Of a stretch of DNA of 64,000 nt, positions 47,762 through 56,914 are shown in pieces. Position numbers and translations under genes: made by a program. The notes under the pieces were generated by a model. The model searched no databases. It was given only the letters and a program-made list of their open reading frames with translations, and was not told the DNA's origin. How positions within the stretch are numbered: the first letter of the stretch is position 1; each line of letters begins with the position of its first letter. This DNA comes from Schaalia canis (GTDB lineage: Bacteria; Actinomycetota; Actinomycetes; Actinomycetales; Actinomycetaceae), in contig NZ_RQZF01000002.1 in the NCBI RefSeq assembly GCF_003858455.1, positions 326,686 through 390,685 on the forward strand, read 5' to 3'.

Positions 47762-49255
47762 TCACTCTTCTCGTTGGAAGGACATGGTGGCTGCGTAGCT
47801 CTTTTCGGAGGGCCAACGCGAGGTGATGGCCTTCAGGCGCGTGTAGAAGCGCACGCCTTCGGGGCCGTGGATGTGGGTGTCTCCCAGGAGGGAGGCTTTC
47901 CACCCGCCGAAGGAATAGTAGGCGACGGGGGTGGGGATGGGAACGTTGACGCCCACCATGCCGGCTTCTACGTCGAGGCTGAAGCGGCGGGCCATTCCGC
48001 CGTCGTTGGTGAAGATGGCTGCACCGTTGCCAAATTCGGAAGAGTTCACCAGTTCAATGGCCTCTTCGTAGCTGTCGGCGTGGACGATGGTGAGGACGGG
48101 GCCGAAGACTTCCTCGTGGTAGACGGGGGCGTCCAATGGCACGCCGTCAAGGATGGTGGGACCAAGGAAGTGGCCATTTTCGTGGCCGGGCACCACCAGG
48201 CTGCGTCCATCGAGGACGACGTCGGCGCCTCGGGATTCGGCATCGTCAATGAGTCCGGTGATGCGTTTCTTCGCGGCGGCGTCAATGACGGGACCCATGT
48301 CAACCCCCTCGTCCATGCCGTAGCCGACGTTGATTTTTTCGGCGTGTGCCTTGACGCGCTGGGCGAGGTCGGGGCCGATTCCTCCGACGGCGACGACAAC
48401 GGGCAGGGCCATGCAGCGTTCGCCTGCGGCACCGAATGCGGCGGCGCTGATGTGTCCGGCAGCGAAGTCAAGGTCAGCGTCGGGCAGGACGATAGCGTGG
48501 TTGTTGGCTCCGCCGAGGGCTTGGACGCGCTTGCCGTGGGCGACGCCGGTGTTTTGAATAATGTGGGCAACGGGAGTGGAGCCCACGAAGGAGATGGCGT
48601 CAATGCCGGGGTGGGTGAGGATGTCACCGACGAGTTCACGGTTGCCGGAGATGACGTTGAAGATGCCGTCGGGCAGGCCGGCTTCCTTGTAGAGCTTGGC
48701 GGTGAGGATCGCGGCCGAGGGCGTGGAGGATGCGGGCTTGAGGATGAAAGCGTTGCCGGTGGCAATGGCAACGGGGTGCATCCACATGGGCACCATGGCG
48801 GGGAAGTTGAAGGGGCAGATGCCCGCAACGACGCCGACGGGCTGGTGGAGGGTGTGGATGTCGACGCCGCCTGCAATGTCGAAGGAGTGCTCGCCCTTGA
48901 GGGCGATATTGATGGCGGTAGCAAAGTCGAGGGTTTCGCGGCCGCGTTGGATTTCTCCAATGGCGTCGGAGTAGTTCTTGCCATGTTCGGCAACGATGAG
49001 GCGCGCCATTTCGTCTTGGTGTTCGAGGACGAGTTCACGCATGCGGAACATGATGGCGACACGCTTGGAGAGGGGCACTTTTGCCCACTTCTTTTGGGCT
49101 TCGCGTGCAACGGCGACGACGTGGTCGAGGTCGTCCTTGGAGGCTTGGAGCAGTTCGGCTTCTACTTCGCCGGTGCCAGGGTTTTCGACGGGGAAGGTGC
49201 CGACGGGGGTGCCGTGGTAGGACTCACCGTTGACCCAATGTTCGATCGTCGTCAT
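47762..49255 (-). CDS. iolA: CoA-acylating methylmalonate-semialdehyde dehydrogenase
   Basis: 497 residues of the aldehyde dehydrogenase superfamily. Catalytic Cys281 lies in GAAGERCMALPV, and FNFPAMVPMWMHPVAIA and FVGSTPVAHIIQ mark the MMSDH branch, which lacks the usual catalytic Glu and hands the acyl group to CoA. It converts malonate semialdehyde to acetyl-CoA at the end of inositol breakdown. AAGGAGTT precedes the ATG. First gene of an iolA-iolE-adh operon. Confidence 0.93.
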   Translation of the reverse strand: MTTIEHWVNGESYHGTPVGTFPVENPGTGEVEAELLQASKDDLDHVVAVAREAQKKWAKVPLSKRVAIMFRMRELVLEHQDEMARLIVAEHGKNYSDAIGEIQRGRETLDFATAINIALKGEHSFDIAGGVDIHTLHQPVGVVAGICPFNFPAMVPMWMHPVAIATGNAFILKPASSTPSAAILTAKLYKEAGLPDGIFNVISGNRELVGDILTHPGIDAISFVGSTPVAHIIQNTGVAHGKRVQALGGANNHAIVLPDADLDFAAGHISAAAFGAAGERCMALPVVVAVGGIGPDLAQRVKAHAEKINVGYGMDEGVDMGPVIDAAAKKRITGLIDDAESRGADVVLDGRSLVVPGHENGHFLGPTILDGVPLDAPVYHEEVFGPVLTIVHADSYEEAIELVNSSEFGNGAAIFTNDGGMARRFSLDVEAGMVGVNVPIPTPVAYYSFGGWKASLLGDTHIHGPEGVRFYTRLKAITSRWPSEKSYAATMSFQREE

Positions 49256-49333
49256 TGTCGTGAACTCCTTGTGGGGTGTCGCTGTGGCGGCATGAGGCGC
49301 ACGCTGGGCACGCCTGTGTGCCGATTGTTTTCC

Positions 49334-49369
49334 ATCCTAGTCCCCCTGGAGGGCATTTGTCAGTACATA
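49334..49369 (-). promoter_or_regulatory. Promoter of iolA with TTTGT-N4-ACAAA-like operator over the -35
   Basis: On the minus strand, CTGACA (49361-49366) and TAGGAT (49334-49339) are 18 bases apart. The operator TTTGTCAGTACATA (49356-49369) covers the -35, so repressor binding would block polymerase. The rest of the gap 49256-49555 shows nothing further. Confidence 0.65.
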
Positions 49370-49555
49370 TGGTTAATTTGTTCCGTCATTTACGAGGGTG
49401 AGGCAGGAGTTGCCTTTCCGCACCCTCTACCCACCTTCACCCGCCAAATAGGTGCCTTGTCAACAAAGAGGTGGCGTACCCGCCACCGGAATAACAACAA
49501 GCCACCGGTATACAAGGGGTGCAGGGCCAGGGTGACAGGCAAGTAGGCTGGGTTT

Positions 49556-50257
49556 ATGCATGAATCCCTCCAGGCACTGACTACCCGAGTCAATAGCTTC
49601 GAGCTCAACTCCGTCCCGTCCGAGACCCCCTTCTTCGTATCCGACTCGGCGCGGGAAAAGTTCCAGGCCGCCACCGGTGAGCCTCGTCCTTTCTATGGGA
49701 GCACCATCATCTATGACCTGAATGAGGAGACGAAGCTATGGATTGACGGGCTTGCCACGCGGCTTCACGACGAATTGGGGGAAGCTTTGACGCAACCTCT
49801 ACCTCGCGAGTCCTTCCACCTGACTCTCCATGACCTGCGCGCGCACCCGCAGCTCAGCGCTATCAGCGACACGCTTTTTTGGGATTCGCGTCAGGTGCCA
49901 ACCCTGCTTGAACAGGCGCGCAGTGTCGGCCCCATCTCCATGACAGTCAATGCTGTGTTCAACCTGATGAACACCAGTGCCGTCATTGGACTGGTCCCCA
50001 CAACGGATGAAGATTGCGAGCGCGCGCTCACAGCTCGGGCCACTTTCGACTCATGCATTCCTTCGGGAGCTTTCACACCCCATATCACGCTGGCCTACTA
50101 CCGCCCAGACTCCCCTCGCCCGATCGACCCCTCCCACTATCGTGCGCTCCTTAAGGAACTCACCGGCGACTATGCGGGCAGGATCATTACCTGTGAGCCT
50201 GAGAGGTTGGCCTACACCTACTTCTCTGACATGTGCACGTACTGGTCAGTGAACTGA
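49556..50257 (+). CDS. 2H phosphoesterase-like protein
   Basis: 233 residues. Two H-x-T motifs, FHLTLHDL (about residue 90) and PHITLAYY (about residue 178), are the signature of the 2H phosphoesterase (LigT/2'-5' RNA ligase-like) superfamily, which hydrolyses cyclic phosphodiesters in RNA or nucleotides. The N-terminal part (FYGSTIIYDLNEETKLWI) is compatible with that fold. Substrate unknown. There is no Shine-Dalgarno; TAGGCT (49544-49549) six bases before the ATG suggests a leaderless mRNA. It lies divergently inside the inositol cluster, with no obvious metabolic link. Confidence 0.75.
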   Translation: MHESLQALTTRVNSFELNSVPSETPFFVSDSAREKFQAATGEPRPFYGSTIIYDLNEETKLWIDGLATRLHDELGEALTQPLPRESFHLTLHDLRAHPQLSAISDTLFWDSRQVPTLLEQARSVGPISMTVNAVFNLMNTSAVIGLVPTTDEDCERALTARATFDSCIPSGAFTPHITLAYYRPDSPRPIDPSHYRALLKELTGDYAGRIITCEPERLAYTYFSDMCTYWSVN

Positions 50258-50483
50258 TCTCAGAGCTCAACAGGTTCTAAACATGCGTCTTGTTGACAAA
50301 ATAGCCCCGCACACCGCGCAAGATTAACAACAAGGCGCAGGTTTAGGAGGTCCGCCCGCACACCCCGACAATGGCCCCACCACCTGCGGGAGCCTTATTG
50401 CACTTTCTGGGGGTTATCCGGTGTGCACATGACAACGCGGTGTACACAGACGCGAAGAGGTAGAAGTAGAAGAGGTAAAAGCT

Positions 50484-50512
50484 GTGGCCCCGCCCAAAAG
50501 GAGCGGGGCCAC
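50484..50512. terminator. Terminator of the iolC-iolB-iolD operon
   Basis: GTGGCCCCGC (50484-50493) pairs with 50503-50512 around a 9-base loop, between convergent genes. GCAGTCACCTGCG is repeated nearby (about 50537 and 50553). Nothing else is seen in 50258-50579. Confidence 0.75.
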
Positions 50513-50579
50513 ACGCTCAAGCCACAGCCACAGCCGCAGTCACCTGCGACAGGCAGTCACCTGCGCTGGAACTCACCTG

Positions 50580-52490
50580 CTACAGGTAGTGCCTCTGCGG
50601 GGCGCGATCACGCACATAATCCTCGAACGCACTCTGCGTCGATTCAATGCGCGACACCTGCGACACGGGCACATCCCACCATGATGAACCCGGAGGGTTC
50701 GGGCCATACAGGTCAGTCTCAATGTGAATCATCGTGGCCCGGTCGGAGGCTTCAGCCTGACGGTAGGCCTCCTTGAACTCCTCAATGGTGTGGACCTCGA
50801 TGACATCGATCCCCCAGGAGCGGGCGTTGGCTGCAATATCAACATCAAGCTTGCGGCCATCCACCGTATGGTCAGCCCCGGCTCCGCCCGCACGGTAGCG
50901 AGTGCCGAAACGCTGAGAACCCCGAGATTCCGACAGGGCGCCAATGGAGGCAAACCCGTAGTTCTGCAAGAGCACGAAGATCACCTTCACGCCCTCCTGG
51001 GCGATAGTCGCCAACTCCATCGGCAACATCTGGTAGGTTCCATCCCCCACGATGGAGACCACCTGGGAGTCCGGCAACGCCAGCTTCACGCCCAGGGCCG
51101 CAGGAATCTCGTAGCCCATGCAACTGAAGGCGTACTCAACGTGGTACTGGACGGGGGTGCGTGCCTGCCACAGAGCCTGCAGGTCACCGGGCATGGAACC
51201 AGCAGCGTTAATGACCACATCGTTGTCACCCATGAGCTCATTGAGCGCACCAAACACGTCGGTCTGGGCCGGAATTGGGCCATGCCCGGTGTGGGTGGCC
51301 TCGTAGACGCGCTTATCCCACGCGGCCTTTTCTTCAGCAACTTCAGCGGCGTAGGCCTCGTCGACGCGGTAGCCCTCCAGAGCGGCGGTCAGGGCCGCGA
51401 GCGCCTCGCGAGCATCCGCAACCACCATCTCCGCACCGTTCTTCACCGCGTCAAAGGCTTTGACGTTGATATTGATAAAGCGAACGTTGGGGTCCTTGAA
51501 CTGGGTGTGGGACGCGGTGGTGAAGTCCGAATAACGCGTACCAATACCGATCACCAGGTCAGCCTTGTCGGCAATATGGTTGCCTGAGTCGCCGCCAGTG
51601 GAGCCCACACCACCAATGGAACAGGGGTGGTCGAAATTGATGGCTCCCTTGCCAGCCTGCGTGTCCGCCACGGGAATACCCGTTGCCGAGGCGAAGGCGC
51701 GCAGTTCCTCGGAGGCCTCGGAGTAGATCGTGCCGCCACCGGAGATCACCATGGGCCGCTTGGAGGCGCGGATCATAGCGGCGGCACGTTCAATGGCGGC
51801 TCGTTCAGCCGGAGTGCGGCGCACATGCCACACGCGCTTGGTGAACATCTCGACGGGGAAGTCGTAGGCCTCTGCCTGCACGTCTTGGGGCATGGCGATG
51901 ACGACGGCACCCGTGTCAGCGGGGTCGGTCAGGGTGCGCATGGCCTGCATGAGGGAGGGCAGGAGCTGCTCGGGGCGGTTGATGCGGTCAAAGAAGGCCG
52001 ACACTGGCCGGAAGGCGTCATTGCAGGTGGTGTCGAAGAGGACGGGGTTTTCGACCTGCTGGAGCACAGGGTCAGGGACGCGGTTGGCAAACTGATCGGA
52101 GGGGAAGATGAGCACGGGCAGGCGGTTGGTGGTGGCCAGAGCCGCGCCGGTGACCATATTGAGTGAGCCGGGGCCGATGGAGGCTGTGCACATCATGGTT
52201 TGCAGGCGGTTGGTGGCCTTGGCGTAGGCGGCGGCCGCGTGCACTTCGCCCTGCTCATTGCGGGGCATGATGTAGGGCATGGAGCCGCCGTCGGGTTCAG
52301 GGTCGATCTCGTTTTGGAGGAGGGCCTGGCCAATACCGGCGACGTTGCCGTGGCCGAAGATGCCAAAGGCGCCGGTGACGAGGCGTTGTTCAACGCCGTC
52401 GCGCTCGGAGTATTGGTTGATGAGGAATCGGATGGTGGCCTGGGCGACGGTGAGGCGCACGGTTTCTTGGCCGAGGCTGACGAAGGTCAT
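50580..52490 (-). CDS. iolD: 3D-(3,5/4)-trihydroxycyclohexane-1,2-dione hydrolase
   Basis: 636 residues of the thiamine-diphosphate enzyme family. The N-terminal pyrimidine domain contains GIFGHGNVAGIGQAL and the activating Glu region, and the C-terminal PP domain has GDGTYQMLPMELATIAQEG ending in LLQNYGF, which binds Mg-ThDP. It opens the inositol-derived ring to 5-deoxy-glucuronate. AGGAG precedes the ATG. It lies 240 bases downstream of iolB in the same direction; the spacer is GC-rich without a clear terminator. Confidence 0.94.
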   Translation of the reverse strand: MTFVSLGQETVRLTVAQATIRFLINQYSERDGVEQRLVTGAFGIFGHGNVAGIGQALLQNEIDPEPDGGSMPYIMPRNEQGEVHAAAAYAKATNRLQTMMCTASIGPGSLNMVTGAALATTNRLPVLIFPSDQFANRVPDPVLQQVENPVLFDTTCNDAFRPVSAFFDRINRPEQLLPSLMQAMRTLTDPADTGAVVIAMPQDVQAEAYDFPVEMFTKRVWHVRRTPAERAAIERAAAMIRASKRPMVISGGGTIYSEASEELRAFASATGIPVADTQAGKGAINFDHPCSIGGVGSTGGDSGNHIADKADLVIGIGTRYSDFTTASHTQFKDPNVRFININVKAFDAVKNGAEMVVADAREALAALTAALEGYRVDEAYAAEVAEEKAAWDKRVYEATHTGHGPIPAQTDVFGALNELMGDNDVVINAAGSMPGDLQALWQARTPVQYHVEYAFSCMGYEIPAALGVKLALPDSQVVSIVGDGTYQMLPMELATIAQEGVKVIFVLLQNYGFASIGALSESRGSQRFGTRYRAGGAGADHTVDGRKLDVDIAANARSWGIDVIEVHTIEEFKEAYRQAEASDRATMIHIETDLYGPNPPGSSWWDVPVSQVSRIESTQSAFEDYVRDRAPQRHYL

Positions 52491-52729
52491 GGGTACTCCT
52501 GGTGGGCGGGTGGGTTGGGGTCCCTTTGGCGAGGCCGTCGCCGCGCCCTTCTTTGGGGCGACGGGTTGTCCTTCCGGTGGAAGAGCACCCGGCGGGGTGG
52601 CGCTTCCTGTGGGCGGGGGTGTGGCTTACGCTGTCCCGTGTTGGGGCAGGGACCGTGGTGGGGCAATGACTGTAGTGGGCAGTGACTGTGGCGGTTACGA
52701 CATGAGGCGGTCGTGGAAGTGGGGCGTGT

Positions 52730-53608
52730 TTAGGGGTTCATGGGGGTCATGGGCAGGCGCGGGTCAACCTCTTGGGCCTCCCAGGTCTGGCGCACCCAGG
52801 TGTGGTGGGGGTCGTCGGTCATGAGCCATACGGAGTCCTCCGCGGGTCCTGCCATGACATTGAGGTAGTACAGGTCGTAGCCGGGGGCTGCGACGGAGGG
52901 GCCGTGGTAGCCGTAGGGCATGATGACGATGTCGCCGGAGTGGACCTCGGTGCACACGTCAATGTCGTGTCCAGGTGAGGGGTAGATGCGCTGCAGGGCG
53001 AAGCCTTCACGCTCGTCCTGGCCGGGGCGGATCTCGTAGTAGTAGATCTCTTCGAGGATGCGCTCCACTTCAGTGTGTTCATCGTGCTTGTGGGGCGGGT
53101 AGGAGGACCAGTTGCCGCCGGGGGTGAGGACTTCGCAGGCCAGCAGGTGCGAGGTTTCGACCGTGTTGCCCAGGGCGTAGTTGTTGACCTGACGCGAGGA
53201 GGGGCCGGCGCCTCGAAGGGTGGTGACAACTTCGCTACGCGGGCAGTAGCGCGCGGGCAGGTCGGCGGTGGCTTTCGCGCCGGGGAGGGCGAAGCGGCCG
53301 CCCTCGTGGGAGATGATGGTGACGTCGGCGTCTCTGGGTACGTAGAGGTAGTCGGTGATGTCGGTGAAGGCGCTCTCGCGGCCGTCCAGCGTGAAGCGTT
53401 CGCTGTTGACTTCAACCTCGCAGCCGCCAGCGAGAGGCAGGACGAGGTATTCGATGTCGCTGCCGGGGATGCCGACACTACCGCCTGCTGGCAGGGTGAG
53501 GATGCGCAGGGCCGACCAGTCCCACCCTGCTTTTTCGGAGGTGAGATTGAGGTCAAAGGTGGCGTCGGCGAGTTCTCCGGCGCGGATGACGTAGCGGCTG
53601 TCAGTCAT
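52730..53608 (-). CDS. iolB: 5-deoxy-glucuronate isomerase
   Basis: 292 residues, bicupin. Metal-binding histidines appear in YPPHKHDEHTEVE and MPYGYHGPSVAAPGYDLYYLNVMAG, both typical of IolB. It isomerises 5-deoxy-glucuronate to 2-deoxy-5-keto-gluconate. GGGAG precedes the ATG, which overlaps the iolC stop (ATGA). Confidence 0.93.
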   Translation of the reverse strand: MTDSRYVIRAGELADATFDLNLTSEKAGWDWSALRILTLPAGGSVGIPGSDIEYLVLPLAGGCEVEVNSERFTLDGRESAFTDITDYLYVPRDADVTIISHEGGRFALPGAKATADLPARYCPRSEVVTTLRGAGPSSRQVNNYALGNTVETSHLLACEVLTPGGNWSSYPPHKHDEHTEVERILEEIYYYEIRPGQDEREGFALQRIYPSPGHDIDVCTEVHSGDIVIMPYGYHGPSVAAPGYDLYYLNVMAGPAEDSVWLMTDDPHHTWVRQTWEAQEVDPRLPMTPMNP

Positions 53609-54714
53609 TGGTAGCTCCCTACTTCGTGGTGGGGGTTGGCGGTGGTCATTGACGAGGCTGGCGCGCTCGGCTCGGCTGGGTGGTGAGGCGGCGTGAGGCG
53701 TTCGACACGAGGGAAGATGTCGGGGTTGGCATTGATGAGGTGGTCGACTTCGAATTCAGTGGGCATGGCGGTGGAACATTCGAGGCGGGAGGCGACGATG
53801 GCTCCAGCTGTGGAGGCGAAGTGAATGACGCGGCCCAGGTCCCAGCCTTGCAGTAGTGCGTGGCAGAAGGATCCGCCGAAGGAGTCTCCCGCTCCGAGGC
53901 CATTGAGGGTTTCAACGCGGGTGGCGGGGACGAAGATGCGTTCTTCTCGGGTTTTGGCCAGGGTTCCTTTCAGCCCCTGCTTGATGACGGCAATCTCAAC
54001 GCCGCGCTCTAGGAGAGCGTCAGCGGCGCGTTCGGCCTCGTCGTATCCGACGGCGATCGCACATTCTTGAAGGTTGCCGATGGCGACATTGACGTAAGGC
54101 AGGACGGCGTTGATTTCTTCGCGCGCATGCTCTTCACTGCGCCAAAAACGAGGGCGGTAGTCGAGGTCGAGAATGGTCCACTCGGGGGTGGAGAAGTAGG
54201 GGTTGTCGATCTCGCGGCTATCGAAGAGGGCGCGGGCTTGAAGGGCGGCGTGGTGGGCGCTGCGCACGGGTTCTGCGCACAGGCCGGAGGCGGAGAACCA
54301 GAACACGCGGGCGCTTCGGACAGCATCGAGGGGAATGTGCGTGGCTTGAAGCTGCAAGTCGGGGGCGGTGGGGTCGCGGTAGAAGTAGAGGGGGAAGTTG
54401 TCGGGCGGGAAGATTTCGCAGAAGGTCACGGGGGTGGTGATGCCTTCAATGACGTGGACGTATCGGTCAGAGACGCCCAGGCGTCGCATTTCAGCGCGAA
54501 CGAAACGTCCGAAGGGGTCATCCCCTACGGCTGTGATCATGGCCGATCTGCGGCCCATGCGGGCGGCAGCGACGGCCACATTGGTGGGGGATCCGCCGAG
54601 GAATTTTCCAAAGCAGTCAACCATTTCGAGGCCGACGCCTGCCTGTAGTGGGTAGATGTCGACGCCGCTTCGCCCGATGGCCAGCACATCAAGGTGCGTC
54701 GGGTGAGTGGGCAT
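53605..54714 (-). CDS. iolC: 5-dehydro-2-deoxygluconokinase
   Basis: 369 residues, PfkB/ribokinase fold. LAIGRSGVDIYPLQAGVGLE and FLGGSPTNVAVAAARMGRRS form the substrate half, and LNGLGAGDSFGGSFCHAL contains the catalytic Asp and anion hole. It phosphorylates 2-deoxy-5-keto-gluconate. The ATG at 54714 follows GGAAGGAAA. Unlike several actinobacterial IolC proteins it lacks a fused DUF2090 aldolase domain, which matters because no separate iolJ is present. Confidence 0.92.
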   Translation of the reverse strand: MPTHPTHLDVLAIGRSGVDIYPLQAGVGLEMVDCFGKFLGGSPTNVAVAAARMGRRSAMITAVGDDPFGRFVRAEMRRLGVSDRYVHVIEGITTPVTFCEIFPPDNFPLYFYRDPTAPDLQLQATHIPLDAVRSARVFWFSASGLCAEPVRSAHHAALQARALFDSREIDNPYFSTPEWTILDLDYRPRFWRSEEHAREEINAVLPYVNVAIGNLQECAIAVGYDEAERAADALLERGVEIAVIKQGLKGTLAKTREERIFVPATRVETLNGLGAGDSFGGSFCHALLQGWDLGRVIHFASTAGAIVASRLECSTAMPTEFEVDHLINANPDIFPRVERLTPPHHPAEPSAPASSMTTANPHHEVGSYQ

Positions 54715-54756
54715 GGTGTTTCCTTCCACGGCATTGGGGCGGTTGCACTGTGTCCT

Positions 54757-54791
54757 AGATTACCGCCCGCCCTTCGTTTTGTCAGTACAAA
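54757..54791 (-). promoter_or_regulatory. Promoter of iolCBD with TTTGT-N4-ACAAA operator over the -35
   Basis: On the minus strand CTGACA (54780-54785) and TAATCT (54757-54762) are 17 bases apart. The operator TTTGTCAGTACAAA (54778-54791) covers the -35. It also lies upstream of the divergent GntR gene, so autoregulation is possible. Confidence 0.7.
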
Positions 54792-54851
54792 TAGTGATAT
54801 TTGTGTGGCGTGCGCTACGATGGGGTGACAAAACCGCTTTCCCAGAGGCCA

Positions 54852-55607
54852 ATGATGAGTGATTCTCTTGCACCTTTTGCACTGACAATTGAGCTTGACC
54901 GCAACTCCCCTGTGCCCCTGTATGACCAGATTGCCAAGCCGCTTGAGGAGCTCATCCAGTCTGGCGAGCTTGCCCCCGGACGCCTCATTGAGGATGAGGT
55001 TTCCATGGCGAACCGCCTGCAGGTGTCACGGCCAACGGCTCGGCGCGCCCTGCAAGACCTTGTCAGTCGAGGCCTTTTGACGCGTCGGCGCGGCATCGGC
55101 ACCCGTGTCACCCCCACTCATGTGCGTCGCCCTCTGAGCTTGACATCCCTTCAAGATGACCTGACGAAAGCCGGTTTCAAGCCAAGTACCGAGGTTCTTC
55201 ATTACGAGGTGCGATTGGCCAACGCGGGGGACGCTAAGCATCTGGGCTGCCAGGTGGGCGACGAGATTGTCTCGATCGTTCGCCTGCGCCGTATTGATCA
55301 GCGTCCTTTAGCGATCCTGACAAACCTCATGCCTGCTTCGATTGCGCCGTCAATTACGCAGTTGACCTCTGGCGGCCTGTATGCGGCTTTTGCTTCCTTG
55401 GGGATTCACCCCAGCTCAGCCCAGCAGTCCATTGGCGCCCGCTTTTCTGAGCCTGAAGAGGCTGAGCATCTGGGGATCGAGCACCCTTCACCGGTGTTGA
55501 CGATGCGCCGTACCGCCTATGACGCTTCAGGGCAGATTGTGGAGTACGGCAATCATGTGTATAACCCTGAGCATTATTCCTTCCATCTCACCCTCACTTC
55601 TGAGTAA
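54852..55607 (+). CDS. GntR-family (HutC/UTRA) regulator of inositol catabolism
   Basis: 251 residues. The winged helix-turn-helix (VPLYDQIAKPLEELIQSGEL to VSRPTARRALQDLVSRGLL) is followed by a UTRA ligand-binding domain (ending YDASGQIVEYGNHVYNPEHY). I place the start at ATG 54852 after AGAGG; an ATG at 54855 is equally possible. Divergent from iolCBD and upstream of the transaldolase-like gene. It is the only GntR protein in the window, so it is the best candidate to bind the four TTTGT-N4-ACAAA sites (inference). The inducer is probably an inositol-derived intermediate. Confidence 0.88.
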   Translation: MMSDSLAPFALTIELDRNSPVPLYDQIAKPLEELIQSGELAPGRLIEDEVSMANRLQVSRPTARRALQDLVSRGLLTRRRGIGTRVTPTHVRRPLSLTSLQDDLTKAGFKPSTEVLHYEVRLANAGDAKHLGCQVGDEIVSIVRLRRIDQRPLAILTNLMPASIAPSITQLTSGGLYAAFASLGIHPSSAQQSIGARFSEPEEAEHLGIEHPSPVLTMRRTAYDASGQIVEYGNHVYNPEHYSFHLTLTSE

Positions 55608-55702
55608 GTGAGCATGGGACTCCCGGACGCCTGGAGATTGAGGATACCGCCACTATCCTGATGTCTTGATGGGCGCCGCCTGAAAAAACTCTAAAATCCG
55701 AA

Positions 55703-55725
55703 TTTGTCCTAACAAAGCCTTGACA
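55703..55725 (+). promoter_or_regulatory. TTTGT-N4-ACAAA operator upstream of the transaldolase-like gene
   Basis: TTTGTCCTAACAAA (55703-55716) is followed at once by a -35-like TTGACA (55720-55725). The matching -10 is not clear. It places the transaldolase-like gene in the inositol regulon. Confidence 0.65.
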
Positions 55726-55806
55726 TGTGAGGAACTTTGTCATTGACTTGATGGTAGACGCCCGCCGCCAATGGGGACGACGGGGATTAACCATCAGGAG
55801 TTTGTC

Positions 55807-56880
55807 GTGAGCACCTTTACGCCAGGACCGCTTCTCACCGCGGCCCGCTCATTCCCATCCGTACTGTGGAACGATTCCTCTGACCTGGACGAATTACGCC
55901 AATCCATCTCCTTCGGTGGTGTTGGCGCGACCTGCAACCCCGTCATTGCACTCACCACAATCTCTGCCCACCTCGACATCTGGGCACCCCGCATTCAAGC
56001 CATTGCCGATGCCCACCCCACATGGAGTGAATCCGAAATCGGCTGGCAGGCCGTCAAAGACATGTCCGTTGAGGCCGCGGCCCTTCTTGAACCCGCCTTC
56101 GAGGAGCATAAGGGACGCAACGGTCGCCTCTCCGTTCAGACCGACCCCCGCTACTTCCGCAATGCGGAAAAGCTCGCCGATCAGGCCGAAGAGTTCCATC
56201 ACATGGCGAAGAACATTATCGTCAAGATTCCCGCCACTGAGATCGGCCTGAAGGCTATTGAAGAGGCCACCTACCGTGGCGTCTCGATCAATGTCACCGT
56301 GTCCTTCACGCTTGCGCAAGCTGTCGCCTCTGCGGAAGCAATCGAGCGCGGTTTGAAACGCCGTGAAGCAGAAGGCCTACCCATTGACGGTCAAACCGCT
56401 GTCGTCACCCTGATGGTGGGACGCCTGGATGACTGGGTGAAGGAAGCCGTCGCACGCAAGGGGATCTTTATTGATGCCTCTGCTCTGGAGTGGGCAGGTG
56501 TGGCCACCTTCAAGAAGGCCTACCAGATCTTCCAAGAACGCGGCTACCGTTCCCGCGTTCTGGCTGCTGCCTTCCGTAATGTCTTGCACTGGACTGAATT
56601 GCAAGGCGGCGACGTTGTCGTGTCCCCACCCTTTAAGTGGCAGGCCATTATCAATGCCTCCGACTACGAGCCCACTGCCCGTATCGATGTTCCCGTTGAT
56701 GAGCACTACCTCAAGGAGCTCAGCCGGGTGCCGGAGTTCCTCGAAGCCTACGAGGAAGACGGCCTAGCGGTAGAGGACTTCCAGAACTACGGTCTGACAC
56801 GCAAGACCCTGCGCCAGTTCCTCCAAGCCGATGCCGACCTTGACACCCTGGTTCGCAACATTATCTTGCCTGCACCCTAA
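55807..56880 (+). CDS. Transaldolase-family protein, candidate aldolase of the inositol pathway
   Basis: 357 residues from GTG 55807 (CAGGAG six bases upstream). A class I aldolase TIM barrel: VLWNDSSDLDEL (Asp), ATCNPVIAL, and Schiff-base Lys140 in NIIVKIPATEIG are transaldolase hallmarks. GVSINVTVSFTLAQAV and RNVLHWTELQGGDVVVSPPF follow. It is not a close TalB/TalA type and lies outside any pentose-phosphate operon. Position, shared operator and absence of iolJ or DUF2090 suggest that it cleaves 2-deoxy-5-keto-gluconate-6-phosphate to dihydroxyacetone phosphate and malonate semialdehyde. That function is inference; ordinary transaldolase activity remains possible. Confidence 0.85.
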   Translation: MSTFTPGPLLTAARSFPSVLWNDSSDLDELRQSISFGGVGATCNPVIALTTISAHLDIWAPRIQAIADAHPTWSESEIGWQAVKDMSVEAAALLEPAFEEHKGRNGRLSVQTDPRYFRNAEKLADQAEEFHHMAKNIIVKIPATEIGLKAIEEATYRGVSINVTVSFTLAQAVASAEAIERGLKRREAEGLPIDGQTAVVTLMVGRLDDWVKEAVARKGIFIDASALEWAGVATFKKAYQIFQERGYRSRVLAAAFRNVLHWTELQGGDVVVSPPFKWQAIINASDYEPTARIDVPVDEHYLKELSRVPEFLEAYEEDGLAVEDFQNYGLTRKTLRQFLQADADLDTLVRNIILPAP

Positions 56881-56914
56881 AGCCCCGTCTTTCCTCCTTT
56901 AGACGGCGGCATAA

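Noticed and set aside
48046..49110. 354-residue Ser/Pro/Thr-rich frame inside iolA
   Set aside because: Off-frame reading of iolA; low-complexity composition only.
47675..49546. 623-residue plus-strand open frame opposite iolA
   Set aside because: It is a Gly/Val/Asp-rich reading of the strand opposite a clear iolA gene and arises from GC-rich third positions. No domain is visible.
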